Both the position numbers and the translations under genes were made by a program. Of a stretch of 64,000 nucleotides of DNA, positions 52,586 to 61,281 are shown piece by piece (position 1 is the first letter of the stretch; every line of letters begins with the position of its first letter). The stretch is from the NCBI RefSeq assembly GCF_009909195.1, contig NZ_JAAAMU010000014.1:1-64000 (forward strand), read 5' to 3'. The stretch is from Paenibacillus sacheonensis. GTDB lineage: Bacteria > Bacillota > Bacilli > Paenibacillales > Paenibacillaceae. A model generated the notes under the pieces. That model did not search any database. It was given only the letters and a program-made list of their open reading frames with translations, and was not told where the DNA came from.

Positions 52586-53362
52586 ATGGCAGACGGTTTG
52601 CGCATCGGCAATATAGAATTATCTTCCCGTTTCTTTATCGGTACCGGACTTTATCCCAATCCTTACGTTCAGATGGAAGCCATCCGGGCTTCAGGAGCGC
52701 AGGTGCTGACCTTCGCCATCCGGCGGATCAACCTGGAATCCACGGAAGACGATTCGATCCTGCAGCATGTGCAGAACGGACAATATACGTACCTGCCGAA
52801 CACGTCCGGCGCGAGAACGGCCGACGAAGCGGTACGAATCGCCCGGCTGGCGCGCGCTTCCGGCCTCAGCGAGTGGATCAAGGTCGAGATCAGCGCGAAT
52901 GAACGCACGCTGCTGCCGGATCCGATCGAAACCTTGAAGGCTACGGAAATCCTGACGAAGGAAGGTTTCACGGTGCTGCCGTATACGTCGGACGATCCGA
53001 TACTATGCAAGCGCTTGGAAGAGGCCGGAGCAGCGGCCGTCATGCCTGGAGCGGCACCGATCGGTACGGGACTCGGCATTCTCAATCCTTACAACCTGGG
53101 GCTGATCGTCGAAGACGCGCAGGTGCCGATCATCGTGGACGCAGGCCTCGGTTCCGTGAGCGACGTCGCCCAAGCGATGGAGCTCGGCGTATCCGGCGTG
53201 TTGATGAATACGCCCGTGGCCAAGGCCAGAGACCCGATCGGGATGGCGCAAGCGATGCGGATGGGGATCGAAGCAGGGCGGCTTGCTTATCTAGCCGGAC
53301 GAATCGATAAGAAGCGCTATGCGTCGGCAAGCAGCGGGTTGGACGCGTTCAAACTGCATTAG
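52586..53362 (+). CDS. thiG: Thiazole synthase ThiG
   Basis: The 258-aa barrel enzyme makes the thiazole phosphate from deoxyxylulose phosphate, dehydroglycine and ThiS-COSH. It has GTGLYPNP, the Schiff-base lysine K99 in [26 protein letters not shown] and a C-terminal [10 protein letters not shown]. The ATG at 52586 follows AGGAGG that overlaps the thiS stop; the longer frame upstream is the thiS gene in another frame. Confidence 0.96.
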   Translation: MADGLRIGNIELSSRFFIGTGLYPNPYVQMEAIRASGAQVLTFAIRRINLESTEDDSILQHVQNGQYTYLPNTSGARTADEAVRIARLARASGLSEWIKVEISANERTLLPDPIETLKATEILTKEGFTVLPYTSDDPILCKRLEEAGAAAVMPGAAPIGTGLGILNPYNLGLIVEDAQVPIIVDAGLGSVSDVAQAMELGVSGVLMNTPVAKARDPIGMAQAMRMGIEAGRLAYLAGRIDKKRYASASSGLDAFKLH

Positions 53363-53431
53363 TCGACTAGAGCGAAATCCTGCCGCATTGCTGACGAATA
53401 GACGCCATTACTTAGGAAAGATGGTCTGCAG

Positions 53432-54547
53432 ATGAGAGAGAGCGTTGTGATCATGGGCGGGGGCGTCATCGGACTGTCCTGTGCATTCGAATTACGGAGA
53501 CGGGGTCATCAAGTCACCGTGCTGGAGCTCACGCGCTGCGGGGGACAGGCTTCCGGCGCGGCGGCCGGCATGCTGGCTCCGTATTCGGAGAACGTGGAGG
53601 GACCCGACGCGTTTTTCCGATTTTGCCTCGAAAGCCTGCGCCTCTACCCTGAGTGGCAGGCAGACGTGAAGCGCATTTCCGGCCGGACATTCGAATATAC
53701 CCATTCGGGCAGCCTCTACGTTGCCTATCACGAGGCGGATATGCTAGCGCTGGAAGGCAGGCTCTTATGGCAGCGGGAGTATGGTTCCTCTGGGAGCATC
53801 GTGGAAGGAGAAGCTTTATTCCGTTTGGAGCCGCAGCTGTCGAGGGACGTCCGGGCGGCGCTGCATACGCCGGAAGAGAGCCATCTCTATGCGCCGCATT
53901 ACGTAGCCGCGCTTGAGCAAGCCTGCCGGGTAACGGGCGTACGCATTCATGAGAACTTGGAGAGGCTGTCCGTCGCGGACTGGCAGAACGAAATTGCGAT
54001 TCAATCGGCGGATGGACGCGTGTTCGGCGCTGACCGGCTGCTGGTCTGTTCCGGGGCATGGGCACAGGAGCTCTCGGCCACGTTCGGCATCCGCATTCCC
54101 GTCTATCCGATTCGCGGGCAGATTTGCGCGTATGAGGTGGACGGGAAGCCCGTGCAGCATATGGTGTTCGGCAATCAGGGTTATCTGGTGGGCAAAGAAA
54201 ACGGCTCGCTCGTGTGCGGCGCCTCGGAGGACGTTGCCGGCTTCGACACGTCGGTCACGGAGAAAGGAATCGAGCGTCTGCGAAAATGGAACAAAAACGC
54301 GTTTCCGTTCCTGGCGGACAAGACGCCGTTTCATCGCTGGGCAGGCTTGCGTCCCGCTACCCAGGATGGCTATCCGCTGATCGGAGCGCTCGGCGGCGCT
54401 AAGCGGGTCGTATTCGCGGCAGGGCATTATCGCAACGGCATCCTGCTTAGTCCGGCTACGGCCATGCTTGCCGCGGATTGCTTGGAAGGAAGGGCGCCGG
54501 CCGAATATGCGCAGGCGTTCTCGCCGGAACGGTTCGGCAGCGGCTGA
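53432..54547 (+). CDS. thiO: Glycine oxidase ThiO
   Basis: The 371-aa FAD enzyme starts with the dinucleotide motif GGGVIGLSCAFELRRRG and later has GLRPATQDGYPLIG and GHYRNGILLSPATA, typical of ThiO. It oxidises glycine to dehydroglycine for ThiG, using oxygen. It is the last gene of the thiamin operon; a terminator follows at 54828-54866. Confidence 0.93.
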   Translation: MRESVVIMGGGVIGLSCAFELRRRGHQVTVLELTRCGGQASGAAAGMLAPYSENVEGPDAFFRFCLESLRLYPEWQADVKRISGRTFEYTHSGSLYVAYHEADMLALEGRLLWQREYGSSGSIVEGEALFRLEPQLSRDVRAALHTPEESHLYAPHYVAALEQACRVTGVRIHENLERLSVADWQNEIAIQSADGRVFGADRLLVCSGAWAQELSATFGIRIPVYPIRGQICAYEVDGKPVQHMVFGNQGYLVGKENGSLVCGASEDVAGFDTSVTEKGIERLRKWNKNAFPFLADKTPFHRWAGLRPATQDGYPLIGALGGAKRVVFAAGHYRNGILLSPATAMLAADCLEGRAPAEYAQAFSPERFGSG

Positions 54548-54827
54548 GATTGCAGGCTAGCTGCAGGCGCGCAGCAGCGAGAAGTTCGTGCAGTCGTAAG
54601 CTGGCGCCGTGTTTTCGGCATGGTGTCGGGGGAGATTGTCTTGTGTTCGACTTCTTCAAGAGGGCGGATGCCGCTAGGGGCCGATGCCTGTCTTCGCCTT
54701 CGACGGAAGGGAGAATCGAAGCAGGATATGCCGATGCTCGACTACTCCTCCGGTTGCCATCGCGGCGATTAAGGCGTGCCCGGCGCTCGCGCCAATGACC
54801 GATGAACGGTAAGCTCGATAACGAATA
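54548..54827. other. Intergenic region after thiO
   Basis: About 280 bases downstream of thiO and before the bidirectional terminator. Open frames here look like chance; I see no gene, repeat or RNA. Confidence 0.5.
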
Positions 54828-54866
54828 AACAAGGAGCAGATGCGCTTAGGCGATCTGCTCCTTGTT
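54828..54866. terminator. Bidirectional terminator, thiamin / cyd loci
   Basis: AACAAGGAGCAGAT pairs perfectly with ATCTGCTCCTTGTT around an 11-base loop that itself has GCGC-like pairing. It lies between the convergent thiO gene and the 50-aa gene and can serve both. Confidence 0.85.
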
Positions 54867-54883
54867 CGTTTGCCGGCGCTGGA

Positions 54884-55036
54884 CTAGTCGCCGTTATTGC
54901 GGGCGTTCTCGTAGCCGGCGACGCCGGAAGAGCCTTCGTCCGAAATTTCGGCCAGCGATTTGACCTCGCCGTGGGGCTTCTGGTTCTGTTTGCGGCTCTT
55001 CCATGCGTTCTCGCGGCGGTTCTTGGATGATGTCAT
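54884..55036 (-). CDS. Small hydrophilic protein, 50 aa
   Basis: Starting at ATG 55036 and ending at 54884, the frame encodes a 50-aa, charged, Asn/Lys/Glu-rich protein (start MTSSKNRRENAWKSRKQN). An AAAAGGAG ribosome site lies 9 bases upstream, and the terminator follows. It lies about 100 bases after cydS on the same strand. It resembles in style the small hydrophilic proteins of spore formers, but I do not recognise a family. Confidence 0.65.
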   Translation of the reverse strand: MTSSKNRRENAWKSRKQNQKPHGEVKSLAEISDEGSSGVAGYENARNNGD

Positions 55037-55138
55037 GGTAAGGAGGCTCCTTTTGGGTGGCATGCTGTGATTCGCGCCGCCGCTGCCTGTGGGTCGCAGT
55101 TCTTGGCGCGTTCTTAGCGTGCGCGTTAACGGCCGTTT

Positions 55139-55249
55139 CTATAACGGCTGACCCGGTTTCGGCTTGCGCGCGCCCCACCAGAACAGGAAACCGACGCACA
55201 GCAGGACGACGAGGAACGGCGCGACGAAGATGAGGAATTTCTCGATCAT
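55139..55249 (-). CDS. cydS: Cytochrome bd small subunit CydS
   Basis: The 36-aa protein (MIEKFLIFVAPFLVVLLCVG...) is one transmembrane helix with a short basic C-terminal tail. It follows cydB by 60 bases on the same strand and has a GGAGG site. Size, topology and place match CydS of the Geobacillus bd oxidase, a single-helix subunit that packs against CydA. The identification is by position and character. Confidence 0.8.
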   Translation of the reverse strand: MIEKFLIFVAPFLVVLLCVGFLFWWGARKPKPGQPL

Positions 55250-55309
55250 GGGTGAACAACCTCCGTTTTTGACGGTTGCCGAAACGATGCGTTATCGGCT
55301 TTCCGGTAT

Positions 55310-56335
55310 CTATTTGGCACGCTTGCCCTGTACGTATTTCGTGTCGAACAAGAACAGCCGCATGAGCAGGTACAGCGACGGAATGAGCAGCAGCAGACCG
55401 AGAATGAAGACCGCGATAAGCGCGATGGCCATCGGTTCGCTCGTGAAGTTGTCGTGAATCGTCAGATATGGATACAGTACGTACGGCATATGGCCCGCGC
55501 CGTAGCCGAAGAAGGCGAAACCGAACTGCAGCATGACGAAGACGAAGGCGACGCCGAGGCGCCTGCGCGTCCATAAGAAGTAGATCGCCACGAGGAAGCA
55601 GGCGAACGAGAGCACGAACATCCAAGCGTAATGCTTCATTTGATCGAAATGGACCGGGTTATGCCCGCGGATCGCGAAGAATACGAGCAGGCTGCACAGA
55701 ATCGTAGGTCCGCTCCAGGCGAGCGCGTATTTGCGGACCACTTCGAAGGCGCCGCGGTCATTGGCGCGGTCGGCGTAGTAGCTGAGGAACATCGCCGATA
55801 TATACAGCACGCTCACGAGCGCGAGCAGCACGACCGTCCACGAATACGTCGAGCCGAACAATTTGCCGTACAGGAAGGTCACGCCTCCGCTTGGATCGAC
55901 TTCGATATAGCCGCCTTCCGAGATCGTCATGACCGTGGAGAGCGAAGCGGGAATAAGCAGGCCGCTAGCGCCGTAGAGCAGCATGTAGAAGCGGTTGTTC
56001 TTGTTCGTGCCGTAAGTATTGAACGCATAATACGAGCCGCGGATGGCTAGCAGGACGATCGCGACGCTGCCCGGCACGAGCAAGGCGGTACCGTAATAGA
56101 AGGCGGTATCCGGGAAGAAGCCGACGATGCCGACGAAGAAGAAGACGAGAAACACGTTCGTCACTTCCCAGACGGGCGACAAATAGCGCTCGATGATATT
56201 GTTGATCAGATGCCGCTGACCGGTGACCGCGCTGTAGTAGCTGAAGAAGCCCGCGCCGAAATCGATCGAAGCGACGATCAGGTAGCCGAATAGGAAAATC
56301 CAGAGCACGGTAATGCCGAGCACTTCGTAGCTCAC
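55310..56335 (-). CDS. cydB: Cytochrome bd oxidase subunit II
   Basis: The 341-aa membrane protein has about nine hydrophobic segments and the N-terminal LWIFLFGYLIVASIDFGAG motif of CydB. It pairs with CydA to form the quinol oxidase that reduces oxygen at low levels. The GTG start overlaps the cydA stop by four bases. Confidence 0.95.
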   Translation of the reverse strand: MSYEVLGITVLWIFLFGYLIVASIDFGAGFFSYYSAVTGQRHLINNIIERYLSPVWEVTNVFLVFFFVGIVGFFPDTAFYYGTALLVPGSVAIVLLAIRGSYYAFNTYGTNKNNRFYMLLYGASGLLIPASLSTVMTISEGGYIEVDPSGGVTFLYGKLFGSTYSWTVVLLALVSVLYISAMFLSYYADRANDRGAFEVVRKYALAWSGPTILCSLLVFFAIRGHNPVHFDQMKHYAWMFVLSFACFLVAIYFLWTRRRLGVAFVFVMLQFGFAFFGYGAGHMPYVLYPYLTIHDNFTSEPMAIALIAVFILGLLLLIPSLYLLMRLFLFDTKYVQGKRAK

Positions 56336-57687
56336 AGCTCATCGCCTCCTTTGAAGCCCTTGGCCGCGATCTCGTCCTCGGCCCGGTTGCTGCGGAACAT
56401 GCGGATCAGCACCGTGACCGCCGATACGCCGAGCACGACGTAGAGCAGGACGAATACGATAAGCATCGTATCCACGTGATCCGAAGTCGTCGCGCCTTCC
56501 GACGTGCGCATGATGCCGCGGAGCAGCCAAGGCTGGCGGCCGACCTCGGAGAAGATCCAGCCGTGCTCGATCGTCATCATGGCGAGCGGGGCGGCGAGTA
56601 TGATGCCGCGCAGCATCCATTTGTTGCCGAAGGCGGCGCTTCGCTTGCGGTACAGGAGCAGCATGAATGCGCCTGCGATGACGACCATCATCGCGACGAA
56701 GCCCATTTTCAAGTCGAACAGATAGTGAATATAGAGCGGCGGATGTTCATCCTTCGGAATGTCGTTCAAGCCGGTCACTTCCGCGTTCGGCAGGCCATGG
56801 GCGAGAATGCTGAGCGCGAACGGGATTTTGAAGCCGTATTTGATCTCGTTGTCGTCCGTCAAGATTCCGCCTAGCACGAGCGGCGCTTGCTTCGACGTAT
56901 CGAAATGCCATTCCATCGCCGCCAGCTTCTCCGGCTGATATTTGGCCAAGTATTTGCCCGACAGATCGCCGATCACGGCGCTTGCGATAATGAAGACGAA
57001 GGCGGACATCATCGTCAGCTTCAATGCCTTCTTATAGTAAACATGGTTGCGGCCCTTCAAGAGCGACCAGGCTGAGATCGCTGCGAGCACGAACGCGCAG
57101 GTCAAGTAAGCCGTGACGAGCACATGCGATACTTTGGTCGGCATGGCCGGGCTGAGCATCGCGCCGAACGGGGAGATATCGACGATTTTGCCGTCCTTCA
57201 CCGTTACCCCTGCAGGCGAATTCATGAACGCGTTGACGATCGTAATGAAGCAGGCCGAAGCCGACGAACCGAGAACGACCGGAATCAGGAGCAGCAGATG
57301 CGTCGTCTTCTTCTTGAATCGCTCCCATGTGTAGAGATAAATGCCGAGAAAAATAGCTTCGAAGAAGAAAGCGAATGTCTCCATGAAGAGCGGCAGGGCG
57401 ATCGATTGGCCCGCGACCCGCATGAAGGTCGGCCACAGCAGGCTGAGCTGCAGGCCGATGGCCGTGCCCGTGACGACGCCGACGGCGACCGTGATGACGA
57501 AGCCCCGCGCCCAACGGCGCGCCATGAGCAGATAATGATCGTCGCCCCGCTTGATGCCGATCCATTCGGCGAGCGCGATCATCAGGGGAACGCCGACGCC
57601 GATCGTGGCGAATATAATATGAAAAGCGAGCGTGACTCCCGTAAGAATCCGGCTGTACATGACCGGATCGTAACCGCTTAGCAGCAT
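56332..57687 (-). CDS. cydA: Cytochrome bd oxidase subunit I
   Basis: The 451-aa membrane protein carries haems b558, b595 and d. Visible marks are the N-terminal YSRILTGVTLAFHIIFA (histidine near residue 22), the ALPLFMETFAFFFEAIFLGIYLY helix, and GRQPWLLRGIMRT near the end. The quinol loop is short, as in Firmicutes. The ATG at 57687 follows GGGAGGG; a TTG 15 bases upstream lies in that site and is unlikely. Confidence 0.96.
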   Translation of the reverse strand: MLLSGYDPVMYSRILTGVTLAFHIIFATIGVGVPLMIALAEWIGIKRGDDHYLLMARRWARGFVITVAVGVVTGTAIGLQLSLLWPTFMRVAGQSIALPLFMETFAFFFEAIFLGIYLYTWERFKKKTTHLLLLIPVVLGSSASACFITIVNAFMNSPAGVTVKDGKIVDISPFGAMLSPAMPTKVSHVLVTAYLTCAFVLAAISAWSLLKGRNHVYYKKALKLTMMSAFVFIIASAVIGDLSGKYLAKYQPEKLAAMEWHFDTSKQAPLVLGGILTDDNEIKYGFKIPFALSILAHGLPNAEVTGLNDIPKDEHPPLYIHYLFDLKMGFVAMMVVIAGAFMLLLYRKRSAAFGNKWMLRGIILAAPLAMMTIEHGWIFSEVGRQPWLLRGIMRTSEGATTSDHVDTMLIVFVLLYVVLGVSAVTVLIRMFRSNRAEDEIAAKGFKGGDEL

Positions 57688-57742
57688 CTTGATCCCTCCC
57701 AAAGCTTGGTATAGTATTGAACGTTACCGGACGCCTTACTCC

Positions 57743-57877
57743 TCATTCGAACAGATAGCGGGACAAGGACAGCAGCATGATGACTGCGACGACGATACAT
57801 AGAACGATGAGTCGTTTCTCTTGCTTGGCGACACGGCCGGGGCTGATATCCTTCCCGGAACGGGGTTCACGGGCCAT
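57743..57877 (-). CDS. Small membrane protein, 44 aa, first gene of cyd locus
   Basis: ATG 57877 to TGA 57743 encodes 44 residues: a basic N-terminal half (about residues 1-22) and one transmembrane helix (LIVLCIVVAVIMLLSLSRYLF). An AAGAAGGGA ribosome site precedes it. It lies 55 bases before cydA on the same strand and downstream of the Rex-like operators, so it should be cotranscribed. I do not recognise the family; it may help bd assembly. Confidence 0.6.
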   Translation of the reverse strand: MAREPRSGKDISPGRVAKQEKRLIVLCIVVAVIMLLSLSRYLFE

Positions 57878-57984
57878 AGGGGAATCCCTTCTTTCTGCAT
57901 GGAATGCGGTGTTCTCGGCAGCGGACGAAGCGATGGATGCAAGTGCTTAAAGCGGTTGGCCGGCGTTGTCCATACCTTACGTTC

Positions 57985-58012
57985 ACCGTTATACCGTTAT
58001 TATAAACGACTG
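57985..58012 (-). promoter_or_regulatory. Probable promoter of the cyd operon
   Basis: On the minus strand TATAAT (in GTTTATAATAACG) lies about 20 bases after the proximal Rex-like palindrome, so a bound repressor would cover the -35 region. A -35 box is not clear. Position by eye. Confidence 0.4.
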
Positions 58013-58030
58013 TTGTGATTTATTTCACAA
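58013..58030. promoter_or_regulatory. Rex-type operator 1
   Basis: TTGTGATTTATTTCACAA is a full match to the Rex palindrome (TTGTGA-n6-TCACAA). Rex is the NADH-sensing repressor that commonly controls cyd genes in Gram-positive bacteria. Confidence 0.85.
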
Positions 58031-58054
58031 TATTTATGACGAGAGATTGAACAT

Positions 58055-58072
58055 TTGTGATTGTTTTCACAA
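58055..58072. promoter_or_regulatory. Rex-type operator 2
   Basis: TTGTGATTGTTTTCACAA is a second full palindrome, 42 bases (about four helical turns) from operator 1, so two Rex dimers could bind on the same DNA face. Confidence 0.83.
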
Positions 58073-58160
58073 TCCTTACGTGAGCGTTAGGTTTTGGCGG
58101 GGCAAACAAGCATGTTTCTTCTCTCCGGCCGGCCGGTTAGATTGGTGCCCTGGTATAAAT

Positions 58161-59048
58161 TTATATCCATGGAAAAGTTCGCTTGCGATAAACGGCAGGC
58201 GTCATGCCTTCGCGCTTGCGAAAGCCGTTAATAAAATAACTGACGTCCTCCAGGCCGACTCGCTCCGCAATCTCCGCAAGCGGAAGGTCGGTAAGAGCCA
58301 GCAGTTCCTTCGCCTTCTCCATTCGAACTTGAATGGTATATTGATGAGGGGTAATGCCCATAGCTTGACGAAACGTCGCGCGCATATGACCTTCGCTCAA
58401 ACACGCCGCGCGGGCGAGTTCACTTGCGCTGAAGGGACGTTCGTAATGGGTTCGGATGTATGCACATAGGTCTCTGACTCTCTTATCCAATGCGGGTTCC
58501 GGGGCGGACATAAACGGAATCGCGATTTTGGTCATCAGCGACATCCATAACTTGAACCTGGCTTCCCAGGCAAGCGCTGCCACCGATGCACGAGCCGAGA
58601 ACAGGGCGTCGTCCGATACGGTCGACAAACTGCGCACCGCCTTCTCATCATGAATAAGCTGTTTCCATAATAATACGAGCTCCGTTAGCTCGCCGCCGGC
58701 TTCGAGAGGCAGACGAATCGGAATTCCGAACAATTCGTTCCAATTCATCCCGCCGATAATCGCCCGAATGCCCATAGACAAGTAACGAAGAGGCTCTTGT
58801 TCTCCGCCGGTATGAGCCGTCGTAACAGCCAAGCCAAGCGGCAGCACGATAAGATCGCCCGGCTCTGCCAAATATTCCTCTCCGGCGACTATAAGCTTCC
58901 TGCTGCCTTCCCGAATAAACCAAAAAGTTAATGCAGGAATCCGATATTCATTGAAGTTCCAGCTGGCTTCACGAAGCCAGTCATATAGAAAATAAAAGGA
59001 TACATCATATTCTTCGGTTGCCAGCCGGTACAGTTGATGGTCGTTCAA
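58161..59048 (-). CDS. AraC-family regulator
   Basis: The 295-aa protein has an N-terminal sensor region with cupin character (residues ~25-100) and a C-terminal AraC double helix-turn-helix (~195-290; ELARAACLSEGHMRATFRQ and IAERVGLEDVSYFINGFRK). The TTG start at 59048 follows AGGAGG at 8 bases. It is divergent from the sulfatase gene and is the likely regulator of it. Confidence 0.88.
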   Translation of the reverse strand: MNDHQLYRLATEEYDVSFYFLYDWLREASWNFNEYRIPALTFWFIREGSRKLIVAGEEYLAEPGDLIVLPLGLAVTTAHTGGEQEPLRYLSMGIRAIIGGMNWNELFGIPIRLPLEAGGELTELVLLWKQLIHDEKAVRSLSTVSDDALFSARASVAALAWEARFKLWMSLMTKIAIPFMSAPEPALDKRVRDLCAYIRTHYERPFSASELARAACLSEGHMRATFRQAMGITPHQYTIQVRMEKAKELLALTDLPLAEIAERVGLEDVSYFINGFRKREGMTPAVYRKRTFPWI

Positions 59049-59188
59049 GGAACCGTCCTCCTGAAACTTCTTCGTTTTTTACTATTATATCAGCGTTTAT
59101 CATCTAAATAAGCGGCCATAAACAGAATATAATTTCCCTTAGTTACATTCAATCTTCGAAAAACGATAGTTGATTAGGAGGAAACTGC

Positions 59189-60565
59189 ATGCATGCCCGC
59201 ACTGCGTCGGAGCGTCCGAATGTCATCGTGTTTTTTACAGACCAGCAACGCTGGGATACGACGGGCGTTCATGGAAATCCGCTTGGACTGACGCCGAATT
59301 TCGATAGAATGGCTAGGGAAGGGACGCATTTCTATCATTCGTTTACTTGCCAGCCGGTCTGCGGTCCGGCCCGGTCCTGTCTTCAAACAGGCAGCTACGC
59401 GACCGAAAATGGCTGTTATCGCAACGGCATTCCGCTGCCTGCGAATACGCGCACGTTAGCGCATTACTTTAAGGAAGCCGGTTACGAAACCGGCTATATC
59501 GGCAAATGGCATCTCGCTGATCATGAGCCGGTCCGACCGGAGGCACGCGGCGGCTATGAGTATTGGTTGGCTTCGAATGCGCTGGAATTTTCCTCAGATG
59601 CCTACGATACTGTCATGTACGACAATGATTGCGATGAGGTCGAATTGCCCGGCTATCGTGCAGATGCCCAGACGGACGCGGCGATTCGCTATATTCACAG
59701 TCACAAGAACGATCCGTTTTTTCTGTTCTTGTCCTATATCGAACCGCATCATCAGAACCATTCGGATAACTATCCGGCTCCCCTTGGCTATGAGGAGATA
59801 TATACCGACCGCTGGACGCCGCCCGATCTCAAGGCACTCGTCGGAACGGCTCCGCAGCACCTCGGCGGCTACTATGGCATGGTCAAGCGGCTGGACGAAG
59901 CGCTTGGCCGCCTGCGTGACGCACTGAAAAGCCTGGATTTAACCAAAAGGACGATCATTCTGTTCACATCCGACCACGCCTGCCATTTCAAAACGCGCAA
60001 CGGCGAGTACAAGCGCAGCGCCCATGACAGCTCGATTCGCGTGCCAACGGCGGTATATGGACCCGGCTTCGAGCATGGCGGGCAGATTCGCGAATTAGTT
60101 AGTCTGATTGATATTCCGCCGACACTGTTAGGCGCCGCCGGTATCGACGTGCCTTCGCGCATGCAGGGGCGATCCGTACTGCCGCTTGTCCGGCGCGAAC
60201 CCGTCGACTGGCCGGAGGAAGTGTTCCTGCAAATCAGTGAATCTCAAGTCGGAAGGGCGATTCGTACGAACCGCTGGAAATACAGCGTGCGCGCTCCGCA
60301 AGCCAATGCTTGGGAGGAAGCGGGTTCCGATCGCTACGTAGAGGATTTACTGTATGATCTGGAAGCGGACCCCCATGAGCTAACTAACCTCGCAGGCATC
60401 GACGCCTTCCGTCCGATTGCAGACGATTTGAAGCAGCGTCTCATTTCCCGCATGATCGAAGCAGGAGAAGACGCGCCAATCATCGATAATGCTGAATCGC
60501 GCCAGAGCGGCGCTCGCCGGGTTTCTGTCCAAGAATTACGAATAAAAATACGAAAGACAAAGTAG
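59189..60565 (+). CDS. Sulfatase, formylglycine-dependent type
   Basis: The 458-aa enzyme has the metal-site start VIVFFTDQQRWD (D18), the activation motif C58-G-P-A-R62 (CxPxR) whose cysteine is turned into formylglycine, GYIGKWHL, and TSDHACH for the late metal ligands. It should remove sulfate esters, for example from glycans. No signal peptide is seen, so it is probably cytosolic. It needs a formylglycine-generating or anaerobic maturase enzyme, not found in this window. The ATG follows TAGGAGG. Confidence 0.92.
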   Translation: MHARTASERPNVIVFFTDQQRWDTTGVHGNPLGLTPNFDRMAREGTHFYHSFTCQPVCGPARSCLQTGSYATENGCYRNGIPLPANTRTLAHYFKEAGYETGYIGKWHLADHEPVRPEARGGYEYWLASNALEFSSDAYDTVMYDNDCDEVELPGYRADAQTDAAIRYIHSHKNDPFFLFLSYIEPHHQNHSDNYPAPLGYEEIYTDRWTPPDLKALVGTAPQHLGGYYGMVKRLDEALGRLRDALKSLDLTKRTIILFTSDHACHFKTRNGEYKRSAHDSSIRVPTAVYGPGFEHGGQIRELVSLIDIPPTLLGAAGIDVPSRMQGRSVLPLVRREPVDWPEEVFLQISESQVGRAIRTNRWKYSVRAPQANAWEEAGSDRYVEDLLYDLEADPHELTNLAGIDAFRPIADDLKQRLISRMIEAGEDAPIIDNAESRQSGARRVSVQELRIKIRKTK

Positions 60566-60570
60566 CATTT

Positions 60571-60612
60571 AACCGTCCCTCTGCCAGTGAAGATTTGGCG
60601 GAGTGGCGGTTC
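60571..60612 (+). terminator. Probable terminator of the sulfatase gene
   Basis: AACCGTCCCTCTGCC pairs over 14 of 15 positions with GGCGGAGTGGCGGTT around an 11-base loop, five bases after the stop codon. The tail (CTTCTAGCATTTCCC) is a weak T-run. Confidence 0.55.
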
Positions 60613-61281
60613 TTCTAGCATTTCCCTTTTAAACGATCGAAACACGATGATCTTCAACGGCCATGGACAAACTAATTGGGCAGTCTCAACGAGAAACAGC
60701 GAGGTGCTTGCGCGTAAACCGGTCCGTCATGCAAATCCGATTCGTGCAAGGAAGCATTATTTTTGGCATGGCGCATGAAAACGGCCGTGCGAAATGCCCG
60801 AAGGCGTTGCGTGATGTCGGCCAATTTCATGACGTTTAACAGATTCGGCGCGCCGTTCTCCTTGTTAAGATGAAGGTGCAGGATCGGGTGAGACCTTCCG
60901 GCCCGTGCATGAAGCCTTGCATGTCGGACAACGTGGACAAAGGTTTCTGAACGAACTCGGCACCCATGGCGTTTCTTCCAGAAGCCCATCTTATTCAGAG
61001 AGGATATGAGCACATGCTGCGCACCTTATTGAAGAATAGTTTGACGAGTTCATACGCCCGGCTAAACAGATTGATGGAGTCGTATGGAAAATGGGTTGGA
61101 GAAAATGATTATTACTGGGACTGCTGACGGTAGTCCCTGGTATTCAACTGTAAGTCGATTTGAAGCCGATCGGACTCGAGCCTTATTCCGCGTCCCGAGT
61201 ATATGAACCAACGCGAAGGAAATCCTTATAATTGTTATGTCCGCAATGTGATTCGAACTGACGAAGAGGAGAGCATGCAAA
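60613..61281. other. Long intergenic region, sulfatase to ohr
   Basis: About 670 bases without a recognised gene. A 37-codon frame (61014-61127, MLRTLLKNSLTSSY...) has an AGAGAGG stretch upstream and could be real; a minus-strand frame (60672-61013) has no good start site. The end of the region must contain the ohr promoter. Confidence 0.4.

Noticed and set aside
54894..55625. 243-codon minus-strand open frame
   Set aside because: It overlaps cydB, cydS and the 50-aa gene in a wrong frame, is Arg-rich and has no family motif.
60672..61013. 113-codon minus-strand open frame
   Set aside because: No ribosome site, no recognisable domain and unusual His/Arg-rich composition; kept only as part of the unexplained gap.
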